From contig JAGVOW010000105.1 in assembly GCA_020052515.1 (NCBI GenBank), positions 1 through 64,000 on the forward strand: a stretch of DNA of 64,000 bases, read 5' to 3'. Each line of letters opens with the position of its first letter. Position 1 is the stretch's first letter. The position numbers and the translations under genes were made by a program. Of this stretch, positions 42,540-52,586 are shown in pieces. The stretch comes from Brevinematales bacterium. Lineage in GTDB: Bacteria; Spirochaetota; Brevinematia; Brevinematales; JAOACQ01. A model generated the notes under the pieces. That model was not told the origin of the DNA. It ran no database searches and saw nothing but the letters and a program-made list of their open reading frames with translations.

Positions 42540-43684
42540 TTTGTAAAACCTCTGCTTTTATCGTATTCTTGCAAGAACGATTGTATTCCCTGATAAAGGC
42601 CAGAAGCAATCTTTTTTTGATATTCCTTCTGAAGGAGCTTCCTGCTTTCCTGTGAGTGGGATAAAAATCCCACTTCTACCAGCGCGGCCGGCAGGGAATT
42701 GTATTTGAGAACATAAAAATTCGCTTTCTTGTTGCCTCTCAAGGGCGCTCCGGTTGATTTAACCAGGGACTGTCCCAAGTCCTTTGACAATTTCTCAGAC
42801 TGCCTCCGGATGCCGTCCTTGAGCAAGTCATTTATAATGGAAAAAAGGGCTTCCGTCTTTTCTATATCGTTTTTAGAAAAACCCGCGTTTTCTATAGATT
42901 CTACAGCCAGAGCCTCATTGTCGCTGGCGGCCTCTGAAAGGGAATAAATCTCTATGCCGTCAATATCCCTGTCTAATGAAATATTGCCGTGGACGCTGAT
43001 GAAAATAGGGTTTAATCCCTTTTTTAATAGGGCAGTGGTTCTATCCGTCCTTTCCTTTAAGGTAATATAGCGGTCATTTTTCCGGGTAAGGTAAACCTTT
43101 ACTTTGCCGTCTTTTTTCAGCAAATCATAAAGCATTTTGGATACTGAAAGAACGATCTCTTTTTCTTTCGCGCCGTTTACACCCAGGCCCCCGGGATCTT
43201 TGCCGCCATGCCCCGGGTCAATAACAATTGAGTCAATAGGAATAAATTTGGCTAGATCACTATTATAATTTGTTTTTTCTTTTTGGTCATCTTTTAGCCT
43301 GTTTTCGTTGCTCTTTTGTGTAAAACTGCTTTTCTCAGAAACAGAAGACGAACTGGAACTTTTGGGAGGAGCGTTTGCGAGTAATTTGTCTATCAACCCC
43401 AAAGCGGCAGGGGAAATTTCTATTCCACCCTTATCATTGATTTGAGGTTTATCTTCAAGATAATAAATGCTGTCTTCAAAGACAATATAAGGCATGGTTA
43501 AAAACAGTTTCAAGGATTTTCCTTCCCGGCTGGAAATAACGGTATAGCCCATGTGAAGATTTTGTTTCAAAGTGAAATTTTTTGCAACAGCCAGACGATT
43601 CAGCTCCAGAGGCTTTGCGGAAGAAGAAAATAGTAAGATCCAGGAAAAGAAGATAAGGTTGAAAAAACAGGTCGTTTTACGCAT
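42536..43684 (-). CDS. N-acetylmuramoyl-L-alanine amidase (Amidase_3)
   Basis: A 382-residue protein with a signal peptide (about 1-25), an N-terminal AMIN-like/linker region with a Ser-rich stretch (about 125-140), and a zinc-dependent Amidase_3 domain from IVIDPGHGGKDPGG. The zinc ligands appear as the His in DPGHGG, the Glu in KEKEIVL and the His in ISVHGN; the catalytic Glu lies in ALVEVGFLSH. It splits peptide from glycan in peptidoglycan, usually for cell separation. The 8-bp overlap with coaX and the 4-bp overlap with the next gene place it in the gatB operon. Confidence 0.9.
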   Translation of the reverse strand: MRKTTCFFNLIFFSWILLFSSSAKPLELNRLAVAKNFTLKQNLHMGYTVISSREGKSLKLFLTMPYIVFEDSIYYLEDKPQINDKGGIEISPAALGLIDKLLANAPPKSSSSSSVSEKSSFTQKSNENRLKDDQKEKTNYNSDLAKFIPIDSIVIDPGHGGKDPGGLGVNGAKEKEIVLSVSKMLYDLLKKDGKVKVYLTRKNDRYITLKERTDRTTALLKKGLNPIFISVHGNISLDRDIDGIEIYSLSEAASDNEALAVESIENAGFSKNDIEKTEALFSIINDLLKDGIRRQSEKLSKDLGQSLVKSTGAPLRGNKKANFYVLKYNSLPAALVEVGFLSHSQESRKLLQKEYQKKIASGLYQGIQSFLQEYDKSRGFTK

Positions 43685-44471
43685 GCTTTAACTTCCAGAT
43701 CGCAAAAAGCCCCTTCAAAGTAAGATGAGGATCAATGCAGTTGATCGATCGCGCTGAATTTTTTATGAGCTTTGCTAAACCCCCGGTGGCGATCACAAAA
43801 CAATCTTTCCAATTCATTTCTTCGGCGATTCTTCGTACCAATTCATCTACCATAGCTCCATTGCCATGGATGATCCCGGAACGGATGCCTTCGACCGTTT
43901 TCTTCCCGATCAAATTAGAAGGCAACAGCAGGTCAATGTGCGGCAGTTTAGACGCTTTATCTTCCAGGGCACGCAGCGATGTCATAATTCCCGTTACAAT
44001 GATTCCGCCCTCATAAACTTTTTCTTTTGAGATAACATCAAAAGTGGTCGCTGTGCCGAAATCCACGATGATTAAATTTTTATTCGGATAGAGGTTGATG
44101 CCGGCAAGGCCGTTTACAAAGCGGTCTGCGCCTATTTCTTCAGGGGAATCATAATTAAAACGGAGCGGCACGTCCTGATTTTTTACAAAATAAGGGCTAA
44201 TTTTAAAATATTTTTCAAACATATGGGAAAATTCATAATCAATCTGAGGTACAACGCTTGAAATAATGACTTCCAGAGAAAGATTTTGATCGCTTTGATT
44301 CCAGAGCCGTAAAAGATTGACAAACTGGATGGCCAGCTCATCGGTGGTTATATTTTTGTTCGTTTGGATATTGGCGTTATGAAACGGCTCGCCGCCTTCT
44401 TTCGAGTCATTTTGAGTGTTAAAAACTCCGAAAGTAATATTGGTGTTTCCGATGTCTATAGCTATCAACAC
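43677..44471 (-). CDS. coaX: Type III pantothenate kinase
   Basis: The first step of coenzyme A synthesis. A 264-residue ASKHA-fold protein with MLIAIDIGNTNITFGVF, IGADRFVNGLAGINLYP, IVDFGTATTFDVI and GGIIVTGI motifs. Normal length. It sits 17 bp after gpsA and overlaps the amidase gene by 8 bp. Confidence 0.95.
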   Translation of the reverse strand: MLIAIDIGNTNITFGVFNTQNDSKEGGEPFHNANIQTNKNITTDELAIQFVNLLRLWNQSDQNLSLEVIISSVVPQIDYEFSHMFEKYFKISPYFVKNQDVPLRFNYDSPEEIGADRFVNGLAGINLYPNKNLIIVDFGTATTFDVISKEKVYEGGIIVTGIMTSLRALEDKASKLPHIDLLLPSNLIGKKTVEGIRSGIIHGNGAMVDELVRRIAEEMNWKDCFVIATGGLAKLIKNSARSINCIDPHLTLKGLFAIWKLKHA

Positions 44472-44488
44472 AATCTACCTCCTGGGCC

Positions 44489-45478
44489 TTAAATCGTCTC
44501 GTTCTTTAACGGACGGCTCATGAGTCCTTTCAAACCTTCGGCTGGATCCATTTGGTGGTAAAGCACATCATAAACAAAATGAGATATCGGCATAACGATC
44601 TTTTTTTCCGTCTCCAATCTCACGATGCTTTTTACGGTTTCTACCCCTTCGGCCACCATTTTTGTTGAAGATAGAATTTCTTCGATATTTTGTCCCTTAG
44701 CCAATGCCTCGCCGACACGGCCATTTCGGCTGTGCTTGCTGATGCAGGTTACTATCAAATCACCGACCCCGGCCAATCCCGCGAATGTCGACTGAGAAGC
44801 TCCCAGCTTCAAGCCCAGGCGCTTGATTTCAGCCAGGCCTCTGGTGATGAGGGCAGCCATTGTATTATCGCCTATGCCGAATCCGCGAAGCATTCCGGCC
44901 GCGATCGCGATGACATTTTTTGCCGCCGCCGCGACTTCTACGCCGATGACGTCTTTGTGCCGATAGAGTCTGAAATACTCATTGGAAAATGCTTCTTGAA
45001 CTAAAGCGGCCGACTTTTCGTTTCGGGATGCCGCTACAATACTGGTGGGAGCGTTTCGCGCGACTTCTTCGGCATGAGAAGGCCCCGAGATAACAACGAT
45101 ATCTTTATGATTGGGAAGTTCTTCGTTCAGGACGACGCTCATTCTTTTCTCAGAGGGAAACTCAAAGCCTTTCGTTGCGCTGACCAAAAGGTGCTTTTTA
45201 TGGATGAGCCCCTTAAACCGGGATGCCACGCTTCTAAAATATTTGGAAGGAGCCACAAAAACCAGCATTTCCGATTCAGCGGCCTTTGCAACATCGCAGG
45301 TTATTTCAATATCCTCCGGTATTTTTACCCCCGGCAAATAATCAGAATTCTCTCTTTTTGAAAGAAGAGGCTTAGCCTCCTCCTGGCTGTAAACCCAGAG
45401 AAGCGTCTTGTTTTTTTTAGCCGCCTGTATGGCTAAGGCAGTGCCCCATCCGCCGGCGCCGATAATAGAAATAGTCAT
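44489..45478 (-). CDS. gpsA: Glycerol-3-phosphate dehydrogenase (NAD(P)+)
   Basis: Makes sn-glycerol-3-phosphate for phospholipids. The 329-residue protein has the Rossmann start IIGAGGWGTALA, VSATKGFE, SGPSHAEEVA, the catalytic Lys in VAAAAKNVIAIAAG and LAGVGDLIVTC. It overlaps gatB by 4 bp. Confidence 0.96.
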   Translation of the reverse strand: MTISIIGAGGWGTALAIQAAKKNKTLLWVYSQEEAKPLLSKRENSDYLPGVKIPEDIEITCDVAKAAESEMLVFVAPSKYFRSVASRFKGLIHKKHLLVSATKGFEFPSEKRMSVVLNEELPNHKDIVVISGPSHAEEVARNAPTSIVAASRNEKSAALVQEAFSNEYFRLYRHKDVIGVEVAAAAKNVIAIAAGMLRGFGIGDNTMAALITRGLAEIKRLGLKLGASQSTFAGLAGVGDLIVTCISKHSRNGRVGEALAKGQNIEEILSSTKMVAEGVETVKSIVRLETEKKIVMPISHFVYDVLYHQMDPAEGLKGLMSRPLKNETI

Positions 45479-46926
45479 AAAATCTCCTGCTCCAGTTTTT
45501 TTCTCAGAAGCTCATTAACCACCTTGGGATTTGCCTGTCCTTTTGTCAGTTTCATAACTTCGCCGACAAAGAACCCCATCAAATTTAACTTGCCGGCTTT
45601 ATATTTTTCGATTTCTCCTGGGTTATTTGTCAAAACCTGGTTTACAAGGGTTTCAAGCTCTCCTGTGTCCGAAATTTGCTTTAACCCTTTTTTTTCTATG
45701 ATTTCTTTTGCGTTCTTTTTCGACTCCACCATTTCAGCAAAAACATCCTTCGCGATTTTTCCGCTAATAGTTCCCTCTTCAATAAAATTAAGCAATTCGC
45801 CGGTAGAAGAGGGGGTAACTATTTTTCTAAAATCGAGAGCGGAAACCTTTTTCACATTAATGTAAGCGTTAGCTTCACTCAATATCCAGTTTGCTGCTTT
45901 TTTTGCTTCTCCATTATAATTCCTCTTTGTTTCCTCAAAATAATCCGCCAGGTCCTTGTCATCCGTTAATGCCTCGGCGTCCTGCAGAGGAATGCCATAC
46001 TCTCTCATAAATCGTATCTTCTTTGCTCTGGGCAATTCTGGAAGAGTCAACTTTATTTTTTCTACTGTTTCTTTATCTACAACAACAGGAGGCAGGTCCG
46101 GTTCCGGAAAATATCTGTAATCATTGGCTTCTTCCTTGCTACGCATAGAAAAAGTTTTGTTTTGAGCGGAATCAAAAAGCCGGGTTTCCTGGCGGATCTT
46201 TTCTCCATTTCCCAGGGCTGAAATCTGCCGCTCTATTTCATAATCAATGGCTTTTCGTACGCCGTTAAAAGAATTCATATTCTTGATTTCGACTTTAGTG
46301 CCCAATTCTTTTTGGCCTTTTGGCCGGATTGAAACATTGGCGTCGCAACGGAGGCTTCCCTCTTCCATGTTGACATCGCTTACGCCGGTGTATTTCATAA
46401 TATTGCGAAGCTCTTTTAAGTAATAAAACGCTTCTTCACTCCCGCGCATATCCGGCTCGGAAACGATTTCAAGGAGCGGAACACCCGAGCGGTTCAAATC
46501 CACATAGCTGTAAGACGTGCCTTCCGCATGGATTAGCTTTCCGGCATCTTCTTCCATGTGCGCCCGGGTGATGCCTACTTTTTTTACGCTTCCGTCCGGC
46601 AGGTCAAACTCCAGAAAACCTCCTTTGGCGATCGGATAGTCGAATTGAGATATTTGATAACCCTTTGGCAAATCAGGATAAAAATAATTTTTTCGATCAA
46701 ACTTCGAGTAACCGGCGATTTCGGAATTCAATGTAAGGCCGGCCTGGATGGATTTATGGAGAGCTTTTTCGTTCATAGCGGGCAGTACACCAGGCTGGCC
46801 CATGCAAACCGGGCAAACCTGTGTGTTGGGCGGTGCGCCGAATTCAGTAGAACAGCCGCAGAAGGCCTTGGTTTTAGTATTCAATTGAACATGCACTTCT
46901 AAACCAATCACAGCTTCGTAATCCAT
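45475..46926 (-). CDS. gatB: Aspartyl/glutamyl-tRNA amidotransferase subunit B
   Basis: The tRNA-binding subunit of GatCAB, which converts Glu-tRNA-Gln to Gln-tRNA-Gln. The 483-residue protein has EAVIGLEVHVQLNTKTKAFCGC, CPVCMGQPGVLP, DLNRSGVPLLEIVSEPD and the C-terminal YqeY-like tail. Its Cys-rich zinc site (CGCS ... CPVC) is intact. gatA and gatC are not in the window. The window's tRNA-Gln lies downstream of this operon. Confidence 0.97.
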   Translation of the reverse strand: MDYEAVIGLEVHVQLNTKTKAFCGCSTEFGAPPNTQVCPVCMGQPGVLPAMNEKALHKSIQAGLTLNSEIAGYSKFDRKNYFYPDLPKGYQISQFDYPIAKGGFLEFDLPDGSVKKVGITRAHMEEDAGKLIHAEGTSYSYVDLNRSGVPLLEIVSEPDMRGSEEAFYYLKELRNIMKYTGVSDVNMEEGSLRCDANVSIRPKGQKELGTKVEIKNMNSFNGVRKAIDYEIERQISALGNGEKIRQETRLFDSAQNKTFSMRSKEEANDYRYFPEPDLPPVVVDKETVEKIKLTLPELPRAKKIRFMREYGIPLQDAEALTDDKDLADYFEETKRNYNGEAKKAANWILSEANAYINVKKVSALDFRKIVTPSSTGELLNFIEEGTISGKIAKDVFAEMVESKKNAKEIIEKKGLKQISDTGELETLVNQVLTNNPGEIEKYKAGKLNLMGFFVGEVMKLTKGQANPKVVNELLRKKLEQEIL

Positions 46927-47142
46927 GAAAACCTCCGCAATTTTATTGTATAATATTTACCGAAAAAAATCCAGCAAGCTTAAACATGAATTTCCCCTTT
47001 AAAAGAGGCAAAAAATATTTTCTTCATTTTGTGGCAATAATTTTAAACATAAGTTATAATTAAGAAGTATTATTAAAGCTCATAGATAAGAGTGGAAGGG
47101 TATCCATTTTTATCGAGTGAGTAAAACAGAGGAGATATGACT

Positions 47143-47424
47143 ATGTTCCAAGACAAGACACTGAATTGCCGTGATTGCGGTTCAGATTTCGTTTTCAGCG
47201 TTTCCGAGCAGGAATTTTACGCTGAAAAAGGGTTTCAGAATGACCCCGTTCGCTGCCCGGATTGCCGGAAAGCGAAGAAACAGCAAAGCCAGGGTTATGG
47301 CAGGCGCGATAGGCAGATGTACGATGTAACCTGTTCAGCTTGTGGTAAACCAGCTCAGGTTCCGTTCAAGCCTTCGAACGAAAAACCGGTATATTGTAGA
47401 GAATGTTATTCTAGTAATCGTTAA
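47143..47424 (+). CDS. Zinc-ribbon protein with four CxxC motifs
   Basis: A 93-residue cytoplasmic protein. LNCRDCGSDFVFSVSEQEFY opens a zinc ribbon that closes at CPDCRKAKK; a second is formed by TCSACGKPAQVPFKPSNEKPVYCRECY. This matches the probable zinc-binding (PF13451-type) domain. The ATG at 47143 is chosen because GAGGAG lies 8 bases upstream; the ATG at 47137 is too close. A single-gene unit: a TATAAT at 47055-47060 upstream and a terminator downstream. The function is unknown. Confidence 0.85.
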   Translation: MFQDKTLNCRDCGSDFVFSVSEQEFYAEKGFQNDPVRCPDCRKAKKQQSQGYGRRDRQMYDVTCSACGKPAQVPFKPSNEKPVYCRECYSSNR

Positions 47425-47444
47425 CTATACTCTGTAATAGCTTC

Positions 47445-47475
47445 AAACGCTTGCGGTTTATCCGCAAGCGTTTTT
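47445..47475 (+). terminator. Rho-independent terminator of the zinc-ribbon gene
   Basis: AAACGCTTGCGG pairs perfectly with CCGCAAGCGTTT over a short loop, followed by T's. Confidence 0.9.
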
Positions 47476-47525
47476 GTATTTTTAATCAGTTCTTCGTTTA
47501 TCCTTTCTTCATTGTCAAAAAATAT

Positions 47526-48443
47526 CTAAGAGCGAAGTTTTTCCAGTAGGATAAGCATTTCTTTGGGAAGCTCGATTTCGAATTGCAATGCTCTTTCGCT
47601 TATAGGGTGAAGGAATTCCAGCCTTTTAGCGCAAAGTGCTATTCCGGTTAAGCCATATTGTTTAAAATTCCTTGAATAGATAGGGTCCCCCGCGACTGAG
47701 TGACCCAGCGAAGAAAAATGCACTCGTATTTGATGAGTACGCCCCGTAAGGAGATTGATCTCCACATAAGTGTGGTGGTTTAAATATTCTAATGTTTTGT
47801 ACTCTGTGATAGCGGGTTTTCCATCGGTAATAATAGCCATTTTCTTTCTGTCGTGCGGACTGCGGCCAATCGGAGCGTCGATTTTTCCACTTTCTTCTAA
47901 GTAGCCCTTTACAATGGCATGGTAAATCTTTTTTATTCTACGTGCCTTGAAATCTTCGGCTAATTTATGATGAGCTTTGTCGTTTAGCGCTATAATCAAA
48001 AGTCCCGCAGTGTCTTTATCTAAACGGTGCACAATGCCCGGCCGCTCTATTCCGCCGATAGAGGAAAGTTTTCCTTTGAGTTTGTACAATAGGCCATTTA
48101 CCAGAGTCTGGCTTTCATGCCCCTTTGAGGGATGCACGGTTAAACCAAAGGGTTTATTGACAATAGCGATATCCTCATCGCAATAAACCATCTCAAAGTC
48201 AACAAACTCAGCTTTTAATTCGGAGGGGGCGCTTTCAGGAATTTCAAACTCAATTTTGTCATTTTCTTTTACCGGATAGCTTAATTTCTCCAATTTTCCA
48301 TTCACGAAAAGCCCAATATCTCTTGCTTTTATGCCGCTTCGCGTCAATTCTATGCCCTGATCCCGGCAATGCAGGACGGCAACCGTGTCTAACCTCTGAT
48401 TTATTGTTTCGTTAGAAGCAATAAAAGAATATTTTTTCCGCAT
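47526..48443 (-). CDS. RluA-family 23S rRNA pseudouridine synthase (RluD-like)
   Basis: A 305-residue protein with an N-terminal S4 RNA-binding domain (about 10-75) and the catalytic domain with the family motif GIVHRLDKDTAGLL, whose Asp is the nucleophile. NLLTGRTHQIRVHFSSLGH is also conserved. RluD-like by architecture and length, but the target positions are not proven. Confidence 0.92.
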   Translation of the reverse strand: MRKKYSFIASNETINQRLDTVAVLHCRDQGIELTRSGIKARDIGLFVNGKLEKLSYPVKENDKIEFEIPESAPSELKAEFVDFEMVYCDEDIAIVNKPFGLTVHPSKGHESQTLVNGLLYKLKGKLSSIGGIERPGIVHRLDKDTAGLLIIALNDKAHHKLAEDFKARRIKKIYHAIVKGYLEESGKIDAPIGRSPHDRKKMAIITDGKPAITEYKTLEYLNHHTYVEINLLTGRTHQIRVHFSSLGHSVAGDPIYSRNFKQYGLTGIALCAKRLEFLHPISERALQFEIELPKEMLILLEKLRS

Positions 48444-48605
48444 ATACCCCGCTTAAGATTCCATACTTAAAAACGTCACTTTACCCCTGCCTACACGGCG
48501 AGGGTTATATTCTATCACAAATCATTAAATCCGCAAGAATTTGTAAAAATCATAACACTGAATTTGCGAAAAGCTTTTGATCATTTTATAATATTGGGCT
48601 TGTTC

Positions 48606-48700
48606 GCCTCATCCCCCCGACCCCCTTCTCCATTCGATGGAGAAGGGGGAGCAATTCCACTACCCTCTCCGCCGCAGTGGAGAGGGGCCGGGGGTGAGGC
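48606..48700. repeat. Composite GC-rich palindromic repeat (GTGAGG family) before pckG
   Basis: Outer arms GCCTCATCCCCCCGACCCC and GGGGCCGGGGGTGAGGC enclose two inner hairpins: 48621-48633 with 48637-48649 (perfect 13 bp) and 48663-48670 with 48679-48686. The folded form is cruciform-like. The outer ends match 13724-13777. The remaining DNA of the 280-bp gap shows no gene. Confidence 0.8.
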
Positions 48701-48723
48701 AGAAATAAACGGGAGATGATTTT

Positions 48724-50505
48724 ATGACGAATAACAAGAAACTTCTGGATTGGGTAAAAGAAATGGCGGCTCTATGCCAACCGGATCAGATCTATTGGTG
48801 CGATGGAAGCCAGGAAGAATACGATCATTTGGCAAATGAACTGGTGAAAAACGGCACTTTTATTAAATTGAATGATCAAAAGCGGCCTGGCAGTTATTAT
48901 GCGAGGTCGGATGTGGGTGACGTTGCTCGTGTTGAAGACAGGACTTTTATCTGCTCTAAAAAGCAGGAAGACGCGGGTCCGACAAATAACTGGAAAGACC
49001 CGGTGGAAATGAAAGAGATCATGAAAGGTTTGTATAAAGGCTGCATGAAAGGCCGCAAGATGTATGTGATACCTTTCAGCATGGGGCCTTTGGGCTCGCC
49101 GATTTCACACATCGGTGTGGAATTGACCGATTCCGCTTATGTGGTCTGCAATATGCGGATTATGACCCGGATGGGGGAAAAGGTTTTAGATGTCCTGGGC
49201 AATGGGGATTTTGTTCCCTGCCTGCATTCGGTAGGAAAGCCGTTACAACCCGGCGAAAAAGATGTTCCCTGGCCATGTGACGCGAATAATAAATATATTG
49301 TCCATTTCCCTGAGGAAAAGACTATCTGGTCTTATGGCTCCGGCTATGGCGGAAACGCCCTTCTGGGAAAAAAATGCTTTGCTTTGCGGATCGCTTCCGT
49401 AATGGCTAAGCAAAATGGCTGGCTTGCGGAACATATGCTGATACTGGGCATTACACCGCCTGAGGGTGAGAAAAAATACATCGCCGCGGCGTTTCCCAGC
49501 GCCTGCGGAAAAACCAACCTCGCTATGCTCATTCCGACTATTCCAGGATGGAAGGTGGAATGCGTGGGCGACGACATCGCCTGGATGAAGTTTGGTTCTG
49601 ACGGCAGGCTTTACGCGATCAATCCTGAGGCCGGATTTTTCGGTGTGGCCCCCGGAACTTCGATGAAGTCCAATCCTAACGCAATGTTGACAGTAAATAA
49701 AAACTCTGTCTTTACCAACACAGCTTTGACTTTAGACGGCGATGTCTGGTGGGAAGAAATGTCGGACAATCTTCCCGCTCAATTGATTGACTGGAATGGT
49801 AATAATTGGACTCCGGAGAGCGGTAAGAAAGCGGCTCATCCCAATGCGCGATTTACTGCTCCGGCTTCACAGTGCCCTGTGATTGACCCGGCATGGGAAG
49901 ACCAAAAAGGGGTTCCTATTTCCGCGATACTTTTTGGAGGCAGAAGGTCTTCTGTTGTGCCTCTTATTACAGAGTCCTTCAGCTGGAACCATGGTGTGTT
50001 TTTGGGTTCTATTATGGGAAGCGAGACTACAGCGGCTGCGGCTGGCGCTGTCGGCCAATTAAGGCGGGACCCATTCGCGATGCTTCCTTTCTGCGGCTAC
50101 CATATGGGAGATTATTTCCAGCATTGGCTGTCTATCGGCAAGAAAAGCAGTGCGGAAAAGCTTCCCAAGATGTTTTATGTCAATTGGTTTAGAAAGACTA
50201 AAGAAGGCAAATGGCTCTGGCCGGGGTATGGCGAAAATAGCCGTGTCTTGAAATGGGTTTTGGAAAGGGTAGAAGGAAATGGCAAAGCGGAACAGACTGC
50301 TATCGGAATGACTCCGTTAAAGGGTGCTCTGGATTTAAATGGTCTTTCTATTTCTGAATCTGATTTAACAGAACTTTTGTCTGTCAAAAAAGAGGAATGG
50401 AAGGCTGAAATTCCTTCTATTCAGGAGCATTTTGCTAAGTTTGGAGATAAACTTCCGAAGGAACTCAATGAAGAACTGGAAGGTTTAAAGAAAAAACTAG
50501 TATAA
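48724..50505 (+). CDS. pckG: Phosphoenolpyruvate carboxykinase (GTP)
   Basis: Converts oxaloacetate and GTP to phosphoenolpyruvate, or the reverse. The 593-residue protein is of GTP type: [18 protein letters not shown], the P-loop [13 protein letters not shown] with the hyper-reactive Cys, GDDIAWM, and [12 protein letters not shown]. Normal length. It precedes lysC with a repeat in the 67-bp gap, so they may or may not share an mRNA. Confidence 0.97.
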   Translation: MTNNKKLLDWVKEMAALCQPDQIYWCDGSQEEYDHLANELVKNGTFIKLNDQKRPGSYYARSDVGDVARVEDRTFICSKKQEDAGPTNNWKDPVEMKEIMKGLYKGCMKGRKMYVIPFSMGPLGSPISHIGVELTDSAYVVCNMRIMTRMGEKVLDVLGNGDFVPCLHSVGKPLQPGEKDVPWPCDANNKYIVHFPEEKTIWSYGSGYGGNALLGKKCFALRIASVMAKQNGWLAEHMLILGITPPEGEKKYIAAAFPSACGKTNLAMLIPTIPGWKVECVGDDIAWMKFGSDGRLYAINPEAGFFGVAPGTSMKSNPNAMLTVNKNSVFTNTALTLDGDVWWEEMSDNLPAQLIDWNGNNWTPESGKKAAHPNARFTAPASQCPVIDPAWEDQKGVPISAILFGGRRSSVVPLITESFSWNHGVFLGSIMGSETTAAAAGAVGQLRRDPFAMLPFCGYHMGDYFQHWLSIGKKSSAEKLPKMFYVNWFRKTKEGKWLWPGYGENSRVLKWVLERVEGNGKAEQTAIGMTPLKGALDLNGLSISESDLTELLSVKKEEWKAEIPSIQEHFAKFGDKLPKELNEELEGLKKKLV

Positions 50506-50520
50506 ATTTTGCTTTAACAT

Positions 50521-50557
50521 TCTCCCTCTCCAGACTTGGAGAGGGTTGGGGTGAGGC
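50521..50557. repeat. GTGAGG-family palindromic repeat, shorter copy before lysC
   Basis: CCCTCTCCA (50524-50532) pairs with TGGAGAGGG (50537-50545), followed by TTGGGGTGAGGC, the family's conserved right end. Confidence 0.75.
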
Positions 50558-50572
50558 GCGGGAGGAAAGAAA

Positions 50573-51781
50573 GTGGCTCTCATTGTTCAAAAATTTGGAG
50601 GCACATCGGTTGGCGATGCGGAAAGAATCAAAAATGTGGCTCAAAAGGTCATTGCTGCGAAAAAACAGGGGAATGATGTCGTAGTGGTTGTTTCAGCGAT
50701 GAGCGGAACGACGGATTATTTGATCAATCTGGGGAAGCAGATCACACAAAGTCCATCCAAGCGGGAAATGGATATGCTGGTTTCTACCGGCGAACAGGTG
50801 ACTATAGCGCTTCTTTCTATTGCTATTGAAAGCTTCGGTGTACCTTCTGTTTCCTACAATGCCGCGCAGATAGGCATTAAAACCACATCCGACTATACCA
50901 GAGCAAAGATATTGGATATCAATACGGAGCGGATTTCTTCTTCCTTGAAGGAAGGAAAGATTGTTGTGGTTGCTGGCTTTCAGGGTATTGATGAGAACAT
51001 GAATATTACCACGCTGGGGCGCGGCGGGTCAGACACTACAGCTGTGGCAGTCGCGGCGGCGTTGAAAGCGGATCGCTGTGATATTTATACCGATGTGGAT
51101 GGGGTTTACACAGCGGATCCGCGGATTGTGAAAAACGCTCAGAAGCTATCTCAGATTACCCATGATGAAATGCTGGAGCTGGCTTCAATGGGAGCGAAAG
51201 TCCTCCATGACAGGTCAGTGATTTTCGCGATGAAGTATAACGTTCCTCTCAGGGTGGTTTCTACTTTTATAGAAAATGAAGGCACATTAATTGTAAAGGA
51301 GAAAGAAATGGAAGATTTGGTTATTACCGGTATAGCGAAAAAAACGGATGAAACCCGTGTCAATATATCATGTATTCCCGACCAGCCCGGCGTTGCGGCG
51401 GCAATCTTTAACAAGCTGGGGGAAAAGAAAGTCAATGTCAATATGATTGTGCAGAGTGTCGGAAAAGATACAAAAAGCCAGATTTCCTTTACGATTCTGA
51501 ACTCAGACGTGGAGGACACTCAAAAAATAATGGAAGAATTGAAAAAGGAACTGGGGGCCGGAGAAGTTACTTTTGACAGCGATATAGCGATAGTTTCCGC
51601 TGTGGGCATTGGGATGAAAGCGAACGCGGGTGTCGCTGCGGCTGTGTTTGATGAATTGGCCAAGAACAAGATCAATATTGAAATGATTTCTACTTCGGAA
51701 ATCAAGATTTCCGTTGTAATCCGCAAAGACAAAGCGGATGAAACGGTCCGGCTTCTGCACAAAAGGTTTTTTGGTGAGTAA
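50573..51781 (+). CDS. lysC: Aspartate kinase
   Basis: The first step of the aspartate amino-acid pathway. The 402-residue protein has VQKFGGTSVGDAERI, the catalytic TLGRGGSDTTAVA segment, DVDGVYTADPR and two C-terminal ACT domains (about 265-335 and 345-402) for feedback control. The start codon is GTG with GGAGG upstream. It is coupled to larE by an 8-bp overlap. Confidence 0.96.
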   Translation: MALIVQKFGGTSVGDAERIKNVAQKVIAAKKQGNDVVVVVSAMSGTTDYLINLGKQITQSPSKREMDMLVSTGEQVTIALLSIAIESFGVPSVSYNAAQIGIKTTSDYTRAKILDINTERISSSLKEGKIVVVAGFQGIDENMNITTLGRGGSDTTAVAVAAALKADRCDIYTDVDGVYTADPRIVKNAQKLSQITHDEMLELASMGAKVLHDRSVIFAMKYNVPLRVVSTFIENEGTLIVKEKEMEDLVITGIAKKTDETRVNISCIPDQPGVAAAIFNKLGEKKVNVNMIVQSVGKDTKSQISFTILNSDVEDTQKIMEELKKELGAGEVTFDSDIAIVSAVGIGMKANAGVAAAVFDELAKNKINIEMISTSEIKISVVIRKDKADETVRLLHKRFFGE

Positions 51782-52586
51782 AGATTATCTTGTTGATCTT
51801 CGGGGCTATCTGCAAAAATTGGGGAAAGTAGTTGTTGCCTTTTCCGGCGGAGTGGACAGCACCTTTTTATTGAAAGCGGCTGTGGATGCATTGGGCGCGA
51901 ATGTTCTGGCTGTGACAGGCCGTTCTACGGCATTTCCTGAACGCGAACTCCAGGAAGCACTTCAATTTGCGCAATCCTTAGGCGTAAACCATCTCATCAT
52001 TGACTCTGAAGAGCTTGATGTAGAAGGCTTTTCAGACAATCCGACCAATCGCTGTTACCTCTGCAAAAAAGAACTTTTTTCAAAAATCATCAGTATCGCG
52101 AATGAGCACAATATTGAAGCGGTATTAGACGGTTCTAATGCCGATGATTCCAACGATTACAGGCCTGGGATGAAAGCGCTTCATGAGCTGGGAGTCAAAA
52201 GCCCGCTTCAGGATTTGGGAATAGACAAAGAAGAAATCCGGAAACTTTCAAAAGAATGGGGCCTTCCGACATGGGATAAGCCCTCTTTTGCCTGCCTTTC
52301 TTCCCGTTTTCCTTACGGCGAGAAAATCACAAAAGATAAGCTCTCAATGGTGGATCAGGCGGAGCAATATCTGCTGGAATTGGGTTTCAGGCAGGTCAGG
52401 GTACGTCACCATGGAGAATTAGCGAGAATTGAGGTGGGGCCGGAAGAAAGAATGAGTTTCTTTGAAGAAGGCCTGATAGAAAAAGTCTATCAAAATTTTA
52501 AAAAAATCGGCTTTGTTTATACCGCTCTGGATTTAAAGGGCTACCGGACGGGAAGCATGAATGAGACGAAGTATAGGCGCGGTTAA
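51774..52586 (+). CDS. larE: LarE-type ATP-dependent sacrificial sulfur transferase
   Basis: In nickel-pincer cofactor synthesis LarE supplies the two sulfurs. The 270-residue protein has the PP-loop FSGGVDSTFL, CYLCKKELF and the motif FACLSSRFPYGEKIT, where the Cys matches the sulfur-donating Cys of the family. A GTG start at 51774 (overlapping lysC's TGAGTAA) is preferred; an ATG at 51738 would overlap lysC by 44 bp. Its last codons and stop (YRRG, TAA) are inside a dispersed palindrome. Confidence 0.92.
   Translation: MSKDYLVDLRGYLQKLGKVVVAFSGGVDSTFLLKAAVDALGANVLAVTGRSTAFPERELQEALQFAQSLGVNHLIIDSEELDVEGFSDNPTNRCYLCKKELFSKIISIANEHNIEAVLDGSNADDSNDYRPGMKALHELGVKSPLQDLGIDKEEIRKLSKEWGLPTWDKPSFACLSSRFPYGEKITKDKLSMVDQAEQYLLELGFRQVRVRHHGELARIEVGPEERMSFFEEGLIEKVYQNFKKIGFVYTALDLKGYRTGSMNETKYRRG

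Noticed and set aside
51738..51773. ATG start of larE inside lysC
   Set aside because: It would overlap lysC by 44 bp; the GTG at 51774 at the lysC stop fits family length.
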